Positions 36,793 to 46,877 of a stretch of DNA of 64,000 nucleotides are shown here, piece by piece. Under the pieces are notes generated by a model that was not told where the DNA came from, made no database searches, and saw nothing but the letters and a program-made list of their open reading frames with translations. Position 1 is the stretch's first letter; each line of letters starts with the position of its first letter. The translations under genes and the position numbers were made by a program. Source of the stretch: Solen grandis (lineage: Eukaryota; Mollusca; Bivalvia; Adapedonta; Solenidae); NCBI GenBank assembly GCA_021229015.1, contig CM037785.1, positions 39,180,766 through 39,244,765 on the forward strand, in the 5' to 3' direction.

Positions 36793-36892
36793 NNNNNNNN
36801 NNNNNNNNNNNNNNNNNNNNNNNNNNNNNNNNNNNNNNNNNNNNNNNNNNNNNNNNNNNNNNNNNNNNNNNNNNNNNNNNNNNNNNNNNNNN
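36793..36892. other. assembly gap (100 N)
   Basis: Exactly 100 N between family C satellite and a HINE-A copy. The 5' exons of the HECT gene could be lost here or lie upstream. Confidence 0.99.
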
Positions 36893-37342
36893 CACTGCCC
36901 CAGGGGTCACTTGTTTTACAAAGTGTTATATAGGAAAAACTTTTAAAAAATATTTTTCTTTGAAACCAGAAGGCCTAGAGCTTTGATATTTGGCATGGAC
37001 CATCGTCAGATGGAACATTTACAAGATTGTTCATATCATGACCTTGAGGTGATAAATGACCCAGCCCCAGGGGTCACTTGTTTTACATAGCCATATATAA
37101 GGAGAACTTAAAAAATGTTCTTCTGTAAACCAGAAGGCCCCAGGGGTCACTTGTTTTACATAGAGATTTATAGGGAAAAAATGTTCAAATCATGGCCTTT
37201 AGGTGATAAAGGACTCCTATGGGGTAAAATGTTTTAGTTTGACTTTTATCAAAATTCTCGTCTGTTTCAATCTAAAAACCTTGAAAGAAGTTTAGCAGTG
37301 GTACGCAGGTGAGCGAATTGTGGCCCTTCTGGCCTCTTGTTT
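36893..37342 (+). mobile_element. HINE-A 3' portion
   Basis: Central repeats carry CCCCAGGGGTCACTTGTTTTACA at 36898, 37070 and 37138. GCAGGTGAG (37306) follows, then GTGGCCC..GGCC and TCTTGTTT (ending 37342). The 5' end is lost in the gap. The same family is intact at 47930-48770. Confidence 0.75.
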
Positions 37343-37771
37343 GTTTTAACTGCAGAACGATTACAACAGAGTATTTATATAAAAAGTGGGTTTGATTTGA
37401 ATTTCTATCAGATTATCCATTTATATATAGTAAAAATCTTGCAATTTATAGGGACTGTCCCACTATTGCAAAAATGTCAAAAAAGAAAAAAATATGAAGA
37501 TTATTTAACAGTAATATTAAAATATCATTTAGGCATGAATTTGATCATCAACATAATATGTCAGAATACAGAATAGGTTATTTTTTTTATTTGGTAGAGG
37601 CTGTTTGCAATGTTACAGCAATGTTTTATTGTTTGCTGATGTAAGGACTAAATAGCAAACAGTAAACCCTTAGTGACTTAATTTGAAGTTAAACTTATTT
37701 AATAAAATACAGCATCATAACATTTGTCTTTTAGAGGCATTTGAAATCAGTTTCTGCTATTATTGTTTAAG
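37343..37771. other. intergenic or intron, nothing supported
   Basis: AT-rich. A frame of 79 codons at 37337-37576 has no family resemblance and no convincing splice sites. Confidence 0.5.
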
Positions 37772-37873
37772 GTAGCTGGAGTGCCAAAACCACATCAAAC
37801 TCTAACATATGATCAAGAGAGTGACAGCAATGACAGTCTGCCAAGCGTAGTGGGTGTTTTGAGAACGCACTTG
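37772..37873 (+). CDS. HECT gene exon a (N-terminal linker)
   Basis: 102 bases, 34 codons, phase 0 at both ends, between TTTAAG and GTGAGA. The product is Ser/Asp-rich (YDQESDSNDSLPS) with no domain. It is assigned to the gene by phase and proximity only. Confidence 0.6.
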
Positions 37874-40800
37874 GTGAGATCTTTTCCGTATCTTTTGTTG
37901 CAAGCAGAGATAACTAATTAAGCCTAAAATCCCCTCTTTACATGTCCATACTGTCAGTCTTATATGGCTGGAAAGATTTGTATTTATCCTGCAAAGGCAT
38001 ATAGAATGACACATAATGTATAGATGTGCATGAAGCAAGATGAGTTAATTCACATTTCTAGTTCAATTAATCTCCATGTAGCATGTATTGTTTGATGGAT
38101 GTCAGTGATTGTTCATCGTTCACTATATTAATATACCATTTGACTGGTCCATATTATAAAGGGTTCTGGTGAAGGTACAATGGAGGCTCAAGCAGGGGGA
38201 ACAACTCAGCCTCAGCAGACCCAAGCAGCGGGGACAACCCAGCCTCCACAGCCCCCAGCAGAGAGAATAATCCAGACTCAGCAGAACCCAGCAAGGACAA
38301 CCGGGGGAACAAACCAGCCTCAACAGCCCCAAATAGAGAGGACAGCCTGTATGAACGCAGAGGAAGTGGGTTGAAAAACTTTCTTAGAATACTTATGTAG
38401 CCTCTGTCCAAGTCAAAATATATATGAACAATTGTTTGCAAAATTCTGATAGGTCAAGAAGGGTCATGTGGTCTGGTCGAGTAATGAGCTTGGTTATCAA
38501 TAATTCCGTGACAAATATATATTATGATATATTGGACGGTCACGAGGTACAAATACAGATTGTCGATTGGTTAGATTATTGCTTTTTAATAATAAAAATT
38601 TTAAAAATTACCAAAATTATTAAAAATTTTAAAAGGGAATTTGACATTTAGATCAATGGTAACTTGATATTTGACCCCTTGATTCCAAAGTGAAAGTATG
38701 TTAAATTTATCCAGGTGGATGTTAATGTAAATTTAAGAGGCTAAAGGTCAATGAACCTTTGAATAATTGGAAATATTTTTTTTATATTTTTTGATCAAGT
38801 AGCCATTAAGCCCCTTGACCTCTATGCAGGATTTTCATGTAAAGCTTATCGAGGTTTGTGCTTAAGATTAAAAAAAAAATCAGTCCTAAAAATGTTCAAA
38901 CTGTCATTTTGATTTCAACAGTCATTTATGAAAATTACTTAAAAGTTTACATAGGCATTAATGGTGTTTAACATCACCAATTTCTTTAACTTTAGGTTCT
39001 TGCAGGCTTATTTGAAATAACAGTTGCATGTGAAGAACACTCTAGCTTGCTTGTATATTGAAAGATCTATCTGGACGCTGTATTGCATTTGAGAACTTTC
39101 TCAACTTAAATGTTGTCAAGAGCTGTGTGATGTTACATGGTTACTTTGATCCTTTTTTTTTAAATACAGTCTCAGTCATTGTTAACTAAGACAGTCACTC
39201 TGATTTTACACGTGTAAATGTGTACTATTAAAGGTTCCCGCCTCTCATGTGGATCATGTAGCTGCACAAGACCTACCAGAGAGAGCTTTAGGTCATTCCA
39301 GGGTACATCAAACACATGATGCAGACCAGAGTTCTGATGACACAGCACAATTCATTACAGATTCAGGAACACCTGGGTAAATGTTTTGCAATATGGTACC
39401 ATTAAATTGTAAATCACTTTTGTCAGATTGTGAAAAAAATGGGCAATATGTACAGATACAGATTACAGATATCCATAATAATATATATACAGATTGTTTG
39501 AAAGAAAGCCTAAGTTATTACAATTTGAATTAAGTGCAAATCATGTTAATAGAGTACATGTAGCTGTTTGAGTACAATTTAACACGCTATAATTTCACAG
39601 GATGGTGATAATATAACTGCATAACATTGATTTTAACAGTACATGTATTATAATTCATAATTACCAGCAAAGTATAAAAGTTAATGTATCCCTTAAACAG
39701 TTAAAACCAATAACTGTTTAATTATGGATATCTGTATGTTTGTCTTATGTATCTATATATGTTGTTTTGTCAGCACTTGATTTAAATAAACATCTTTTTT
39801 TTTTCTTATGTATAGTTAAAGAGACATAACCTACAAGTTTATTGTTTTAGATTTCCTCCATGTATTGATTTTTCTAAAGATATATACCAAGTTAATAAAA
39901 CAAATCCTTTTGTTTACAGAAATATAAATAATTTTACATTCCTGTAAAACATAACCCAATTAATTGTAGTCATAGAATTATTTTTTTAAATTTTTGAGTT
40001 ATTTTCCTTTGTAAATTTTCATACTTAATTTTTGTCTGGGCCACAACTCTAAAGAATAAAAGATATCAATATGAAAGTTCATAGGTAGTAAGATCTCATT
40101 GAGGGGGCGTGCAGTGACCAAAAAACATAACTCTCTGTCATATAAATTAGGAGTTATTGCCCTTTGTAAATTTTAATACTTAATTTTTGTCATTTTTGCG
40201 CCATGACAATGGCAGTTTTAGTTTCATTTTGTAATTTATAAAGCATTTCAATTTAATCACTGACTTTTGACAATCTTCTTCAGGTAACCTTTCATCCAAG
40301 ACTCAGCTTGAGACGCACAGCTGTAGATATTACCAGACCCTCAACCAGGTATAATTTATATATACATGTACTTTAAAATCTTAAGTTATTGTGGAGAATA
40401 ATGATTGATGTAATTTAATTTTTAAGATTAGTTAATCAGTTAAACTTGTTGCTTAAAGTAAAAAAAAAAAAGGCCATAAAGTGAAATCATCTGAAAAGGT
40501 TTGGAGCAATGTAGCTTTCGCTATTTTCATTCAGTCTTAATGTCTATGGCAACATATTTCTGCTAAAGTAGATATCATCTAAGAATGTCTGGATGATGCT
40601 GGAATGTTTAACCTGAAACACCTAATCTAGATTTATCATATCTATTTGTGTGGTGTATTGTATTTTTAATATCAAATAGTATAAAATGTGCTTTGGCTTT
40701 ATACACTATCATAAATTGTGCTTTGCCAAAACAAAGTAGTGGAGGTACATGTAAGAAGTGTGCTTTGTCCCTTTTATGTGTGTCTTCTGTATCAGCAATA

Positions 40801-43011
40801 ATACAAGAAACTTAGAACTGCTTGTTATTTTAGCTTTCAGAGGGAAGTGATTGATATTGTTGACAGTGATGATGAAGAGCTAGAAAGGGCAATACAAGCC
40901 AGTTTACAAGATTACAATGCTGCACAGAAAGTATTTCTGTCAAAATTAAAAACATATATGTGAGTCTGTTCTTGACTAGTTGAAGAGTAGTCTTAGCTTT
41001 CTTTTCTCATTACATCCTTGATTTTTTTAACACTGGCTTTCTTTTGAATAAAATTAATAATTCATGTATGTAAATAAAAACATGAATAAGTTTGGTTTGG
41101 TTAGGACAGTTATGTCAGAAATTTGATCAACACATTACTTTTGGTGTTAAGCAGTGTACCGGAGACAGAGACAAGGACATTGGATGAAATAATGACAGAA
41201 TTCAAAGACAGCTGGGTGTCAAACCAGAGGCAAACAATAATAGTTTCAAGAAGAAATGTTATGGAGTCTGCATTCCGTGCTTTAGAACAACGGTCATTCC
41301 TACTACAAGGAAAACCATATATTAAATTTAGCGGAGAGATAGGTGAAGATTGTGGTGGTCCTAGACGTGAATTCTTCAGGTAATTTTTGTGTATGTCATT
41401 TATCTAAATATTTATCAATATTCATCTTAGCTTTTTATATTTCACTTTGTAATGCATTATTTATTTCATCATTCAAGAAATTCATTAAACTTTTTCACAT
41501 GTGGCTGTATCAAGAGACTTTGTAACAAGATTTTCAATTGTATGCCTATGGTATCAGAAATGGTCACACCTTGTAATATGAATCAGTATTTTTGGTCTAA
41601 GAGTCCAACTGTAGAAGTGATTTTGGTTTCTTGGTGAGCCATTAGGATCACACTGCATCCAAAGTATGGAATGCATCATCAACAGTTATCAATAAGTCTC
41701 ATATGGTATGTCAATCATTAAGAAAGATTCCCTAAAGTAACTTTATCTTATAAACAGCGATAAAGAAAACAAATCTATGGTTATTTTTGTGTCCACCTAT
41801 TAGAGTCAGACAGCTGCAATTATGTTTATATGTACCAAATTAAAGCACCAATGATTCCTGAAAAAATATAATTCATTGTTTCTTTGTGGCATAAAGTTAA
41901 ACAAACTTATCAGAGAAACAATTTCTTCCTACTGTACTTACAGACTAGCATTACAGGAGCTGGAGTGCTCACAAATCTTCTGTGGTTCAGACACAAAATA
42001 CCTCAACCATGATGTAGATCTTCTGGAGAGGGGTAGATTTAGACTGGCTGGTCAGTTGATGGCACTGTCCTTCCTGCACGATGGACCAGGCCCCCATTTC
42101 ATTGATCCAGCTGTGTTTAACATGATGCTAGGAGGAGAGGACGATATGGAGAAGTTTAACCATAGCTCTCTTCCACCAGATGTGCAAGATATTTTAAAAC
42201 AGGTATCATAATTCTAGACATGTAGTATATTTATTCCATGAATAGATGTGGCATTTCTATGTAGCACAGCCAAGTGGTCCTCTACTAAGATTGTTTAAAT
42301 TATCTTGATCTGTCAAAAATCATGACCTCTAGTGGGCACTGAGCTTATTTTACATTAAAGTTCTATGAGAAAAAAGCAGTATGTGTGATCTCCATTTGGT
42401 GTTAAACATAGAAAGATAGATTTATTCTTGCTTTAAAGGGCAATCTCAGAAATAAATTCTTTTTGGATAAATCGTAGAAAAAGAGTCTGTAAAATCTATC
42501 CCATTTTAATGGCAGATATGCTAATAGAGATAACCTGCTTTATGATTATGGTTAAAAAAATCAATGATGACATTTATTTCAATTGCTCATTACAAGTTTA
42601 GCACTTAATATATGTACCTATTGTGAGTAGTTAAGTTAAATTTTTAAATACTGAAGTATCCTTTTTCAGTTTACCACATTTTCATTTCAGGGCGTCTTAT
42701 CATCTTATATGAGATGTGTGGTCAGTTATGTTGTACTTAAAATTGGTTTTATACTTTCAGAACAATGTGTTGATGTATCTTTTGGTGAACTCTTAACATT
42801 CATCACTGGGATTGACAACATTCCACCAAGGGGATTCCAGAAAGAAATAGGAATACAGTTCTACTCATTAGAGACCGGAATCAAACGCCTTCCATCAGCA
42901 TCAACTTGTGCTCTTGTGCTATACCTCCCAAGAGGTGTAACTAGTTCTGAGGAATTCAAGACGTTGATGTTGATGTCACTTAAGGAAACACAAGGCTTCC
43001 ATAAAATATAA
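37772..43011 (+). CDS. UIM-HECT E3 ubiquitin ligase, G2E3-like, 8 exons, 5' partial (gene span)
   Basis: Joining 37772-37873, 38162-38365, 39234-39376, 40301-40348, 40834-40959, 41155-41379, 41944-42202 and 42691-43011 gives one open frame of about 475 codons with every intron phase agreeing (0,0,2,2,2,2,0). The order is a Gln/Pro/Thr-rich disordered region, a ubiquitin-interacting motif (DDEELERAIQASL), then HECT. The HECT N-lobe start has the GEDCGGPRREFFR signature, then LAGQLMALSFLHDGPGP. The C-lobe has FGELLTFITGIDNIPP and ends RLPSASTCALVLYLPRG with the thioester cysteine at 42907-42909. The likely role is ubiquitin transfer from E2 to substrate; the UIM would bind ubiquitin. The stretch normally found between the two HECT parts is not seen. 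The N-terminus is not in the window. Confidence 0.85.
38162..38365 (+). CDS. HECT gene exon b (Gln/Pro/Thr repeats)
   Basis: 68 codons, phase 0 in and out (AAAG acceptor, GTGGGT donor, both modest). It encodes imperfect repeats of GTTQPQQ type, a coding minisatellite at the DNA level (GGGACAACCCAGCCTCCACAG-like units). A second forward frame is also open over most of the exon and would read as a Ser/Asn/Pro-rich linker, but only the first joins both neighbours in phase. An initiator at 38180 is possible if exon a is not used. Confidence 0.6.
39234..39376 (+). CDS. HECT gene exon c
   Basis: 143 bases, phase 0 to 2, between ATTAAAG and GTAAAT. It encodes a hydrophilic linker (VDHVAAQDLPERALGHSR, then QSSDDTAQF) without a domain. 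The other two frames contain stops. Confidence 0.7.
39990..40215 (+). mobile_element. HINE-B fragment in HECT intron
   Basis: Two central units (TTGTAAATTTTCATACTTAATTTTTGTC at 40009 and a copy at 40165) end in TTGCGCCATGACAATGGCAG, as in the copy ending near 9366. No termini are preserved. Confidence 0.6.
40301..40348 (+). CDS. HECT gene exon d (small)
   Basis: 48 bases, phase 2 to 2, encoding LSLRRTAVDITRPST. The acceptor used is CATCCAAG. A better-looking acceptor at 40283 (TTCTTCAG) would bring an in-frame stop with the preceding phase. The donor is CAG/GTATAA. Confidence 0.55.
40834..40959 (+). CDS. HECT gene exon e (ubiquitin-interacting motif)
   Basis: 126 bases, phase 2 to 2, acceptor TTATTTTAG, donor GTGAGT. 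Codons near 40868-40906 give DDEELERAIQASL, matching the UIM pattern of acidic run, Leu, then Ala-Ile-x-x-Ser-Leu. UIMs bind mono-ubiquitin as a single helix. The motif just upstream of a HECT domain is a known arrangement in G2E3-like invertebrate ligases. Confidence 0.85.
41155..41379 (+). CDS. HECT gene exon f (start of HECT N-lobe)
   Basis: 225 bases, phase 2 to 2, acceptor TTAAGCAG, donor CAG/GTAATT. It encodes IIVSRRNVMESAFRAL and then IKFSGEIGEDCGGPRREFFR, the conserved beginning of the HECT N-lobe. Confidence 0.92.
41944..42202 (+). CDS. HECT gene exon g (HECT N-lobe)
   Basis: 259 bases, phase 2 to 0, acceptor TGTACTTACAG, donor AAACAG/GTATCA. It continues LALQEL..IFCGSDTKYL and AGQLMALSFLHDGPGPHFI, typical of G2E3-like HECT N-lobes, ending PPDVQDILKQ. 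Confidence 0.92.
42691..43011 (+). CDS. HECT gene terminal exon h (C-lobe, catalytic Cys)
   Basis: The acceptor TTTTCATTTCAG at 42690 is in phase 0 with exon g and the frame stays open to TAA at 43009-43011. The first 23 codons (GVLSSYMRCVVSYVV...) do not resemble HECT. An alternative acceptor at 42760 would start the family-like part but in phase 1, needing an unseen exon. From LLTFITGIDNIPPRGF on, the C-lobe is canonical, with the catalytic Cys in STCALVLYLP. Confidence 0.8.
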   Translation, partial: GVLSSYMRCVVSYVVLKIGFILSEQCVDVSFGELLTFITGIDNIPPRGFQKEIGIQFYSLETGIKRLPSASTCALVLYLPRGVTSSEEFKTLMLMSLKETQGFHKI

Positions 43012-43049
43012 TGAACAAATAGTTTGAGCCAATAAGATTAATGAAAGAT

Positions 43050-43607
43050 CATAACTTGTATGCAAGGTACTTTCATGCTTATATCTCAGAGTCCAGGCAT
43101 GGGATTGATTTGAAACATCTTTAATATGTTTAGGGGTATCATACTATAAAGGAAGATAACACTTGATGGAATATATTAAAAATTATGACCCCCTTTTAAC
43201 TTAGAATTTTGGTTCAATTTTTGCATTCAAGCTACTATCCAGCTTATATCTCAGAAATTGCTTGCTGAATTGACTAGAAAGTTAAGGAGTGTCTTCAGGG
43301 GCATCAGAAAACTAAGGATGATAACTTTTGGACTGAATTTTATACAAATTATGGCCCGTTTCTAATTTGGATTTTTGGTTAAAGTTTTGCATGCACAGTG
43401 TTATTGTGCTTATGTCTCAGTAACTAGGCATGGGATTGATTTTAGACATCATAAAATATTAAGGGGTATCAGACTATCAAGGTATATCATTTTTGATTAT
43501 TATTATATACAGGGTATGTGAAGGGCAAAAATTGAAATAGATTTCAATTGATTTACCAACAAGCATTTTGAATAGTCAAACGTGCTGTCCTCTGACAGCT
43601 CTTGTTT
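43050..43607 (+). mobile_element. HINE-D-like element
   Basis: Repeats begin near 43079, 43236 and 43412 with TAT.TCAG...CAGGCATGGGATTGATTT-type text (periods about 157 and 176). A perfect hairpin GCTGTC-CTCT-GACAGC (43584-43599) follows, then TCTTGTTT. The 5' end is not defined. It lies directly after the HECT stop codon and could supply 3' UTR sequence. Confidence 0.6.
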
Positions 43608-43734
43608 AAAATATAGCTGTTTTTAATTTGTGTAATCAGTGATGTAAATAGGTATACCCCAGCTTTACAGAAGTGGGGGCTCTATTGGAATCAGTTTGTC
43701 CTGTCCCATCATCTTAAACTTACATTATATGAAG

Positions 43735-43972
43735 GGGCCACCATGTCTGAGAGGGTACAGTTGCTGACTTTAACACTCACTCAGCCCTTCACCACATGAG
43801 TCCCGGCAGAGTCATTCGGATTTTCATGTGAGGAAGCCTTCCAGCTGGCTTGCAGTAGGTTGGTGATTCTATCCGAATGCCTCAGTGCATTCAGGGTCTT
43901 CCTCCATCTGTAATTAGCTGGACGTCGCTATATGACTGAAATACTGTCACAGCGACAGTAAACTAAAAAAAA
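43735..43972 (+). mobile_element. SINE-1 copy, tRNA head degraded
   Basis: The body is CATGTGAGGAAGCCTTCCAG, GGTTGGTGATTCTATCCG, CTTCCTCC.TCTGTAATTAGC, GACGTCGCTATATGA and GCGACAGTAAAC, shared with 45038-45276. The B-box region (CATGAGTCCCGGC) is mutated. Confidence 0.8.
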
Positions 43973-44531
43973 TCAATCAACATTACATGGAGACAAGGTT
44001 AGATGTGAATGTATTTATCACTTTCAATTTTACTTAAATTCTGAAATCAACCTTCGGCATCTTTTAACAAGAAGTTTCAAATTTCATAGCTGGAAAAAAA
44101 ATATAATGTCTAGCTGCACATATTACTTTCTTTTCCATGTGTAAAATAATGAAGTTGAACTTGGTTAATAACTGTGGTGTGTATAGGTTAATTTTTCTGG
44201 ATGGATACAGTATCCACCTGACTAAAACATTGGAATTTTGACGGAAGTTTGGACAAAAATCACCATAAGTAATAAAACATGCTGTGCAGGAAAACCTGGC
44301 ATTTCATAAACCCATTTACACATACCTGCATGGGTGATGCCTGCCTCAAAGTAAACTAAAATCCATGAAAGAAAATAAAGAATGGACATTTTGAGTGTTT
44401 ACATATGTATTTAAGTTGACTTGCAGGCTATCAAGTTACTAAACTAAGATAATAGGTAGTCAATGGTTGACCTAGTTTACACAAAAGAACACATGGATTT
44501 GGTTGTGATACAGTTTGTGAGCAGTTGATCA

Positions 44532-44733
44532 GTTTAGTTTAAACTTATTTATTTTATGTCGATTGGGAAACAAGTTCTTACAACTTATACTAATCCTTCT
44601 CGACGGTTCCTGGGTTGGACCAGTACTTTGCGCCTGGGAAGATCATGAAGAGTTCTTGCCTTCAACGGGATTTAAACCCACAGCCTTCGGATACATAATC
44701 GGATACGTTACCATTGGACCACGGCGCCCTCGA
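44532..44733 (-). mobile_element. SINE-3, complete, with 12-bp target duplication
   Basis: Minus-strand 5' end GGCGCCGTGGTCCAATGGTAAC has an A-box (TGGTCCAATGG, plus 44711-44721) and a B-box GGGTTTAAATCCC (plus 44667-44679). It is flanked by AGCAGTTGATCA at 44520-44531 and again at 44734-44745, a perfect 12-bp target-site duplication, so the ends are exact. It is about 202 bp long and ends in an A/T-rich tail. A recent, LINE-mobilised insertion. Confidence 0.9.
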
Positions 44734-45037
44734 AGCAGTTGATCAAGCCATGATTGGGAAAGTGGGGCTTTAATTTCACTGTGAAATCATTATTTTTCAT
44801 TGGACACTATTTTGTCGATTGTGTGGTTTATCCATTGAATATTAATCCCCACGAAAACATGTTCTTATTAGAACTTACATTTCTAGACATAGATCACAAA
44901 TAAATGTACCACGAAATTCCTTAGGTACACAATCAACGAAATTTAATGTCAATGAAAATTAATGATTTATAGTTACTGATAAACTGGAATGGTTCATTAT
45001 GTTTGGGATACCCATGACAGATCTTTAACGCAGGTGA

Positions 45038-45276
45038 GGGGCTGCCGTGGCCGAGCGGTTACATCGATGATACAATCTCTCAGCCCCTCATCGCTGTGTT
45101 TGAATCCCGGTAGGACTCGGAATTTTCATGTGAGGAAACCTTCCAGCTGGTCTTGCGGTAGTCGGTGGTTCTACCGGGTACCTCTGTGCTCTCGGGGTCT
45201 TCCTTCCACCTGTATTAGCTGACGTCGCTATATGATTGAAATACTATTGCAGCGACGGTAGACCCAATACAACAAC
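45038..45276 (+). mobile_element. SINE-1, near full length
   Basis: The head GGGGCTGCCGTGGCCGAGCG contains A-box TGGCCGAGCGG, as in class II (Leu/Ser) tRNAs. B-box GTTTGAATCCC lies at 45098-45108. The common body and a (CAA)-type tail follow (AATACAACAACA). Other copies are at 34270, 43735 and a fragment at 6829. Confidence 0.88.
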
Positions 45277-45592
45277 ACTGCAGGTGATCTTGCACAGATC
45301 TATTACATTGATTTGAAAACTAGTGAATTTCAGTTTAAATCTGAGTAATCAATAGCTGACTTTGGTACAAACCATGTCAGTAACCCACTGTGGAAGTAAT
45401 TGATTCGGAAGCCAATTCAATGCAACTGGAGTTTGTATACAAACATACAGTATTAAGTAGTATAAAATTACATTTCCTCCAATTTCCCGGACCTTTTAAT
45501 GTATTTAGTAGTATAAAATTTATGCTGGAAATACATTAATTTGTTTATCTCTCATACTTTTACCCTTCACTTTATATACAGTCAAACCTGTC

Positions 45593-45833
45593 TTAACCCT
45601 TTCCCTCATAGAGGACACCATGAAAAGACCTATGCGAACAGCATAAAACCAGATCAGCCTACGAGTAACTCGCAGGCTGATCAGGTTTTATGCCTTCGCT
45701 GCTCCTCAGTGGTCTGGAAATGAGGATTTTATAATTATATTTGGTAAGGTTTAACTGTGGTTTTCTGCAGATCAGGCTTTATGTGGTACCTATTGAGTGC
45801 GTCAAAATGAGTCTATATGAGGGAAAGGGTTAA
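45593..45833. mobile_element. TTAA-flanked MITE (piggyBac-like), 18-bp perfect termini
   Basis: TTAACCCTTTCCCTCATA (45593-45610) is exactly inverted at 45816-45833, and both ends contain TTAA, the piggyBac-type target site, followed by CCC. An internal inverted pair, AAAACC.GATCAGCCT (45647-45662) and AGGCTGATC.GGTTTT, adds a strong cruciform. There is no coding sequence. The autonomous partner is not in the window. Confidence 0.85.
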
Positions 45834-46235
45834 GCGGTCAGACAAGAGAACAATTGAAAGTGACTGCATAACAGAGATGACCCCTTAAGAAGGTTAAACA
45901 TATAACAAAATGCTAGGATGGTAATATTTAAACTGACCGCTAAATACAGGTGGTGGTTAATACAGGTTCCACTGTAGATGTGTTTTGATGACTGTGCAAA
46001 CAGAGCAGATCAAGATAAGGCAGCTCTTTTCTGATCAGGATTTACTATACAATTCAAAACTGTCTCCATAACAACGAAAATCCATTGTTTAATATACCAT
46101 TTATATTCAGTAATTTTATAAATTAGGCATAAATTTATTCATGATTATTCATGAGGTATGGTGTTAATGTACATTGTATTTTAAAATAGGGTAAAGTATT
46201 ACTGCATATCTTCGTTGTTGTATACTATACCATTT
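45834..46235. other. no recognisable gene
   Basis: Nothing beyond AT-rich intergenic sequence. Confidence 0.5.
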
Positions 46236-46525
46236 CTGGTGGCCGAGTAGTAAAAATGTCTACATGAGGAGCAGGAGGTGTGGGTTTGATTCCTGACAAT
46301 GGCATACCAAAGTCGTAAGAAATGGTACTGGTGTAGCTCCCTTTGCTTGGCGTTTATCATATAAGGGTAGTTCCAGGACTGCTTGGCCCGGTGTCAGGAT
46401 AATGTGACTGTGTACCTTATCATACGGCGTGATACTGCAGTGTGGCAGCACTTTATCTGTCTCAAGTTGACATGTCTTCAAATAACTGAAATACTGCTGG
46501 TGGGATCTTAAACAAACATACAGCA
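46236..46525 (+). mobile_element. SINE-2 copy
   Basis: tRNA-like head with TGGCCGAGTAG (46240-46250) and B-box GGTTTGATTCC (46283-46293). The body is GGTACTGGTGTAGCTCC, AGTTCCAGGACTG.TTGGCCC, GTGTCAGGATAA.GTGACTG, with GAAATACTGCTGGTGGGA at the end. Other copies are at 47125 and 49945. Confidence 0.8.
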
Positions 46526-46774
46526 TCACTAGAACTTTCCAAAGTAGAAAAACTTTCTAAATGAAGTTATGTCAATGGAACGTTGAACCATACATACAGA
46601 GGTAGTAAAAAGAGTATAAAAGAGAAAACAATTGATTATTAATAATTTTTAATAGTTTGTTCTATAAGAAACTTAATTCATTGCAGATTCAATCGCGAAT
46701 GTATTGTTCACCTTCCTCCATTGCATAATCATATTCTGTTGCTGATAAAAGCATCTTTCTTTCCTGTTTATCAG

Positions 46775-46877
46775 ATTGTTGGGAATCCTGGGACGGATCG
46801 GATCGGGCAAAGAGAAGATTGACATGACACGGATGACCAATCTCATTCACCGCAAGCTGCTAGATGCTCTTTCTTCA
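46775..46877 (+). CDS. M16 gene exon 1 of 4 seen
   Basis: 103 bases. It is entered in phase 2 (one base completes a split codon), so at least one upstream exon must exist. Acceptor TGTTTATCAG, donor GTAAGT. It encodes LLGILGRIGSGKEKIDMTR and LIHRKLLDALSS. Confidence 0.8.

Noticed and set aside
38123..38441. Minus-strand Leu/Cys-rich frames opposite exon b
   Set aside because: Shadows of the coding minisatellite. The plus strand joins neighbours in phase and the minus strand does not.
40284..40300. Exon d starting at the TTCTTCAG acceptor (40283)
   Set aside because: With the phase left by exon c it gives an immediate stop codon. The 40300 acceptor keeps the frame open.
42761..43011. Terminal HECT exon starting at the 42760 acceptor
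   Set aside because: It needs phase 1 from an upstream exon that is not seen. The 42691 start joins exon g directly in phase, though the alternative stays possible if an exon was missed.
45038..45110. tRNA-Leu/Ser gene at the SINE-1 head
   Set aside because: The boxes are present but no acceptor stem or complete cloverleaf forms, and the same body follows it in other copies. It is a SINE head.
44989..45222. 77-codon frame over the SINE-1 copy
   Set aside because: It lies wholly within a tRNA-derived SINE with A and B boxes, with no splice context.
46260..46529. Minus-strand 89-codon frame
   Set aside because: It lies within SINE-2. The same DNA recurs at 49945-50270 without a conserved frame.
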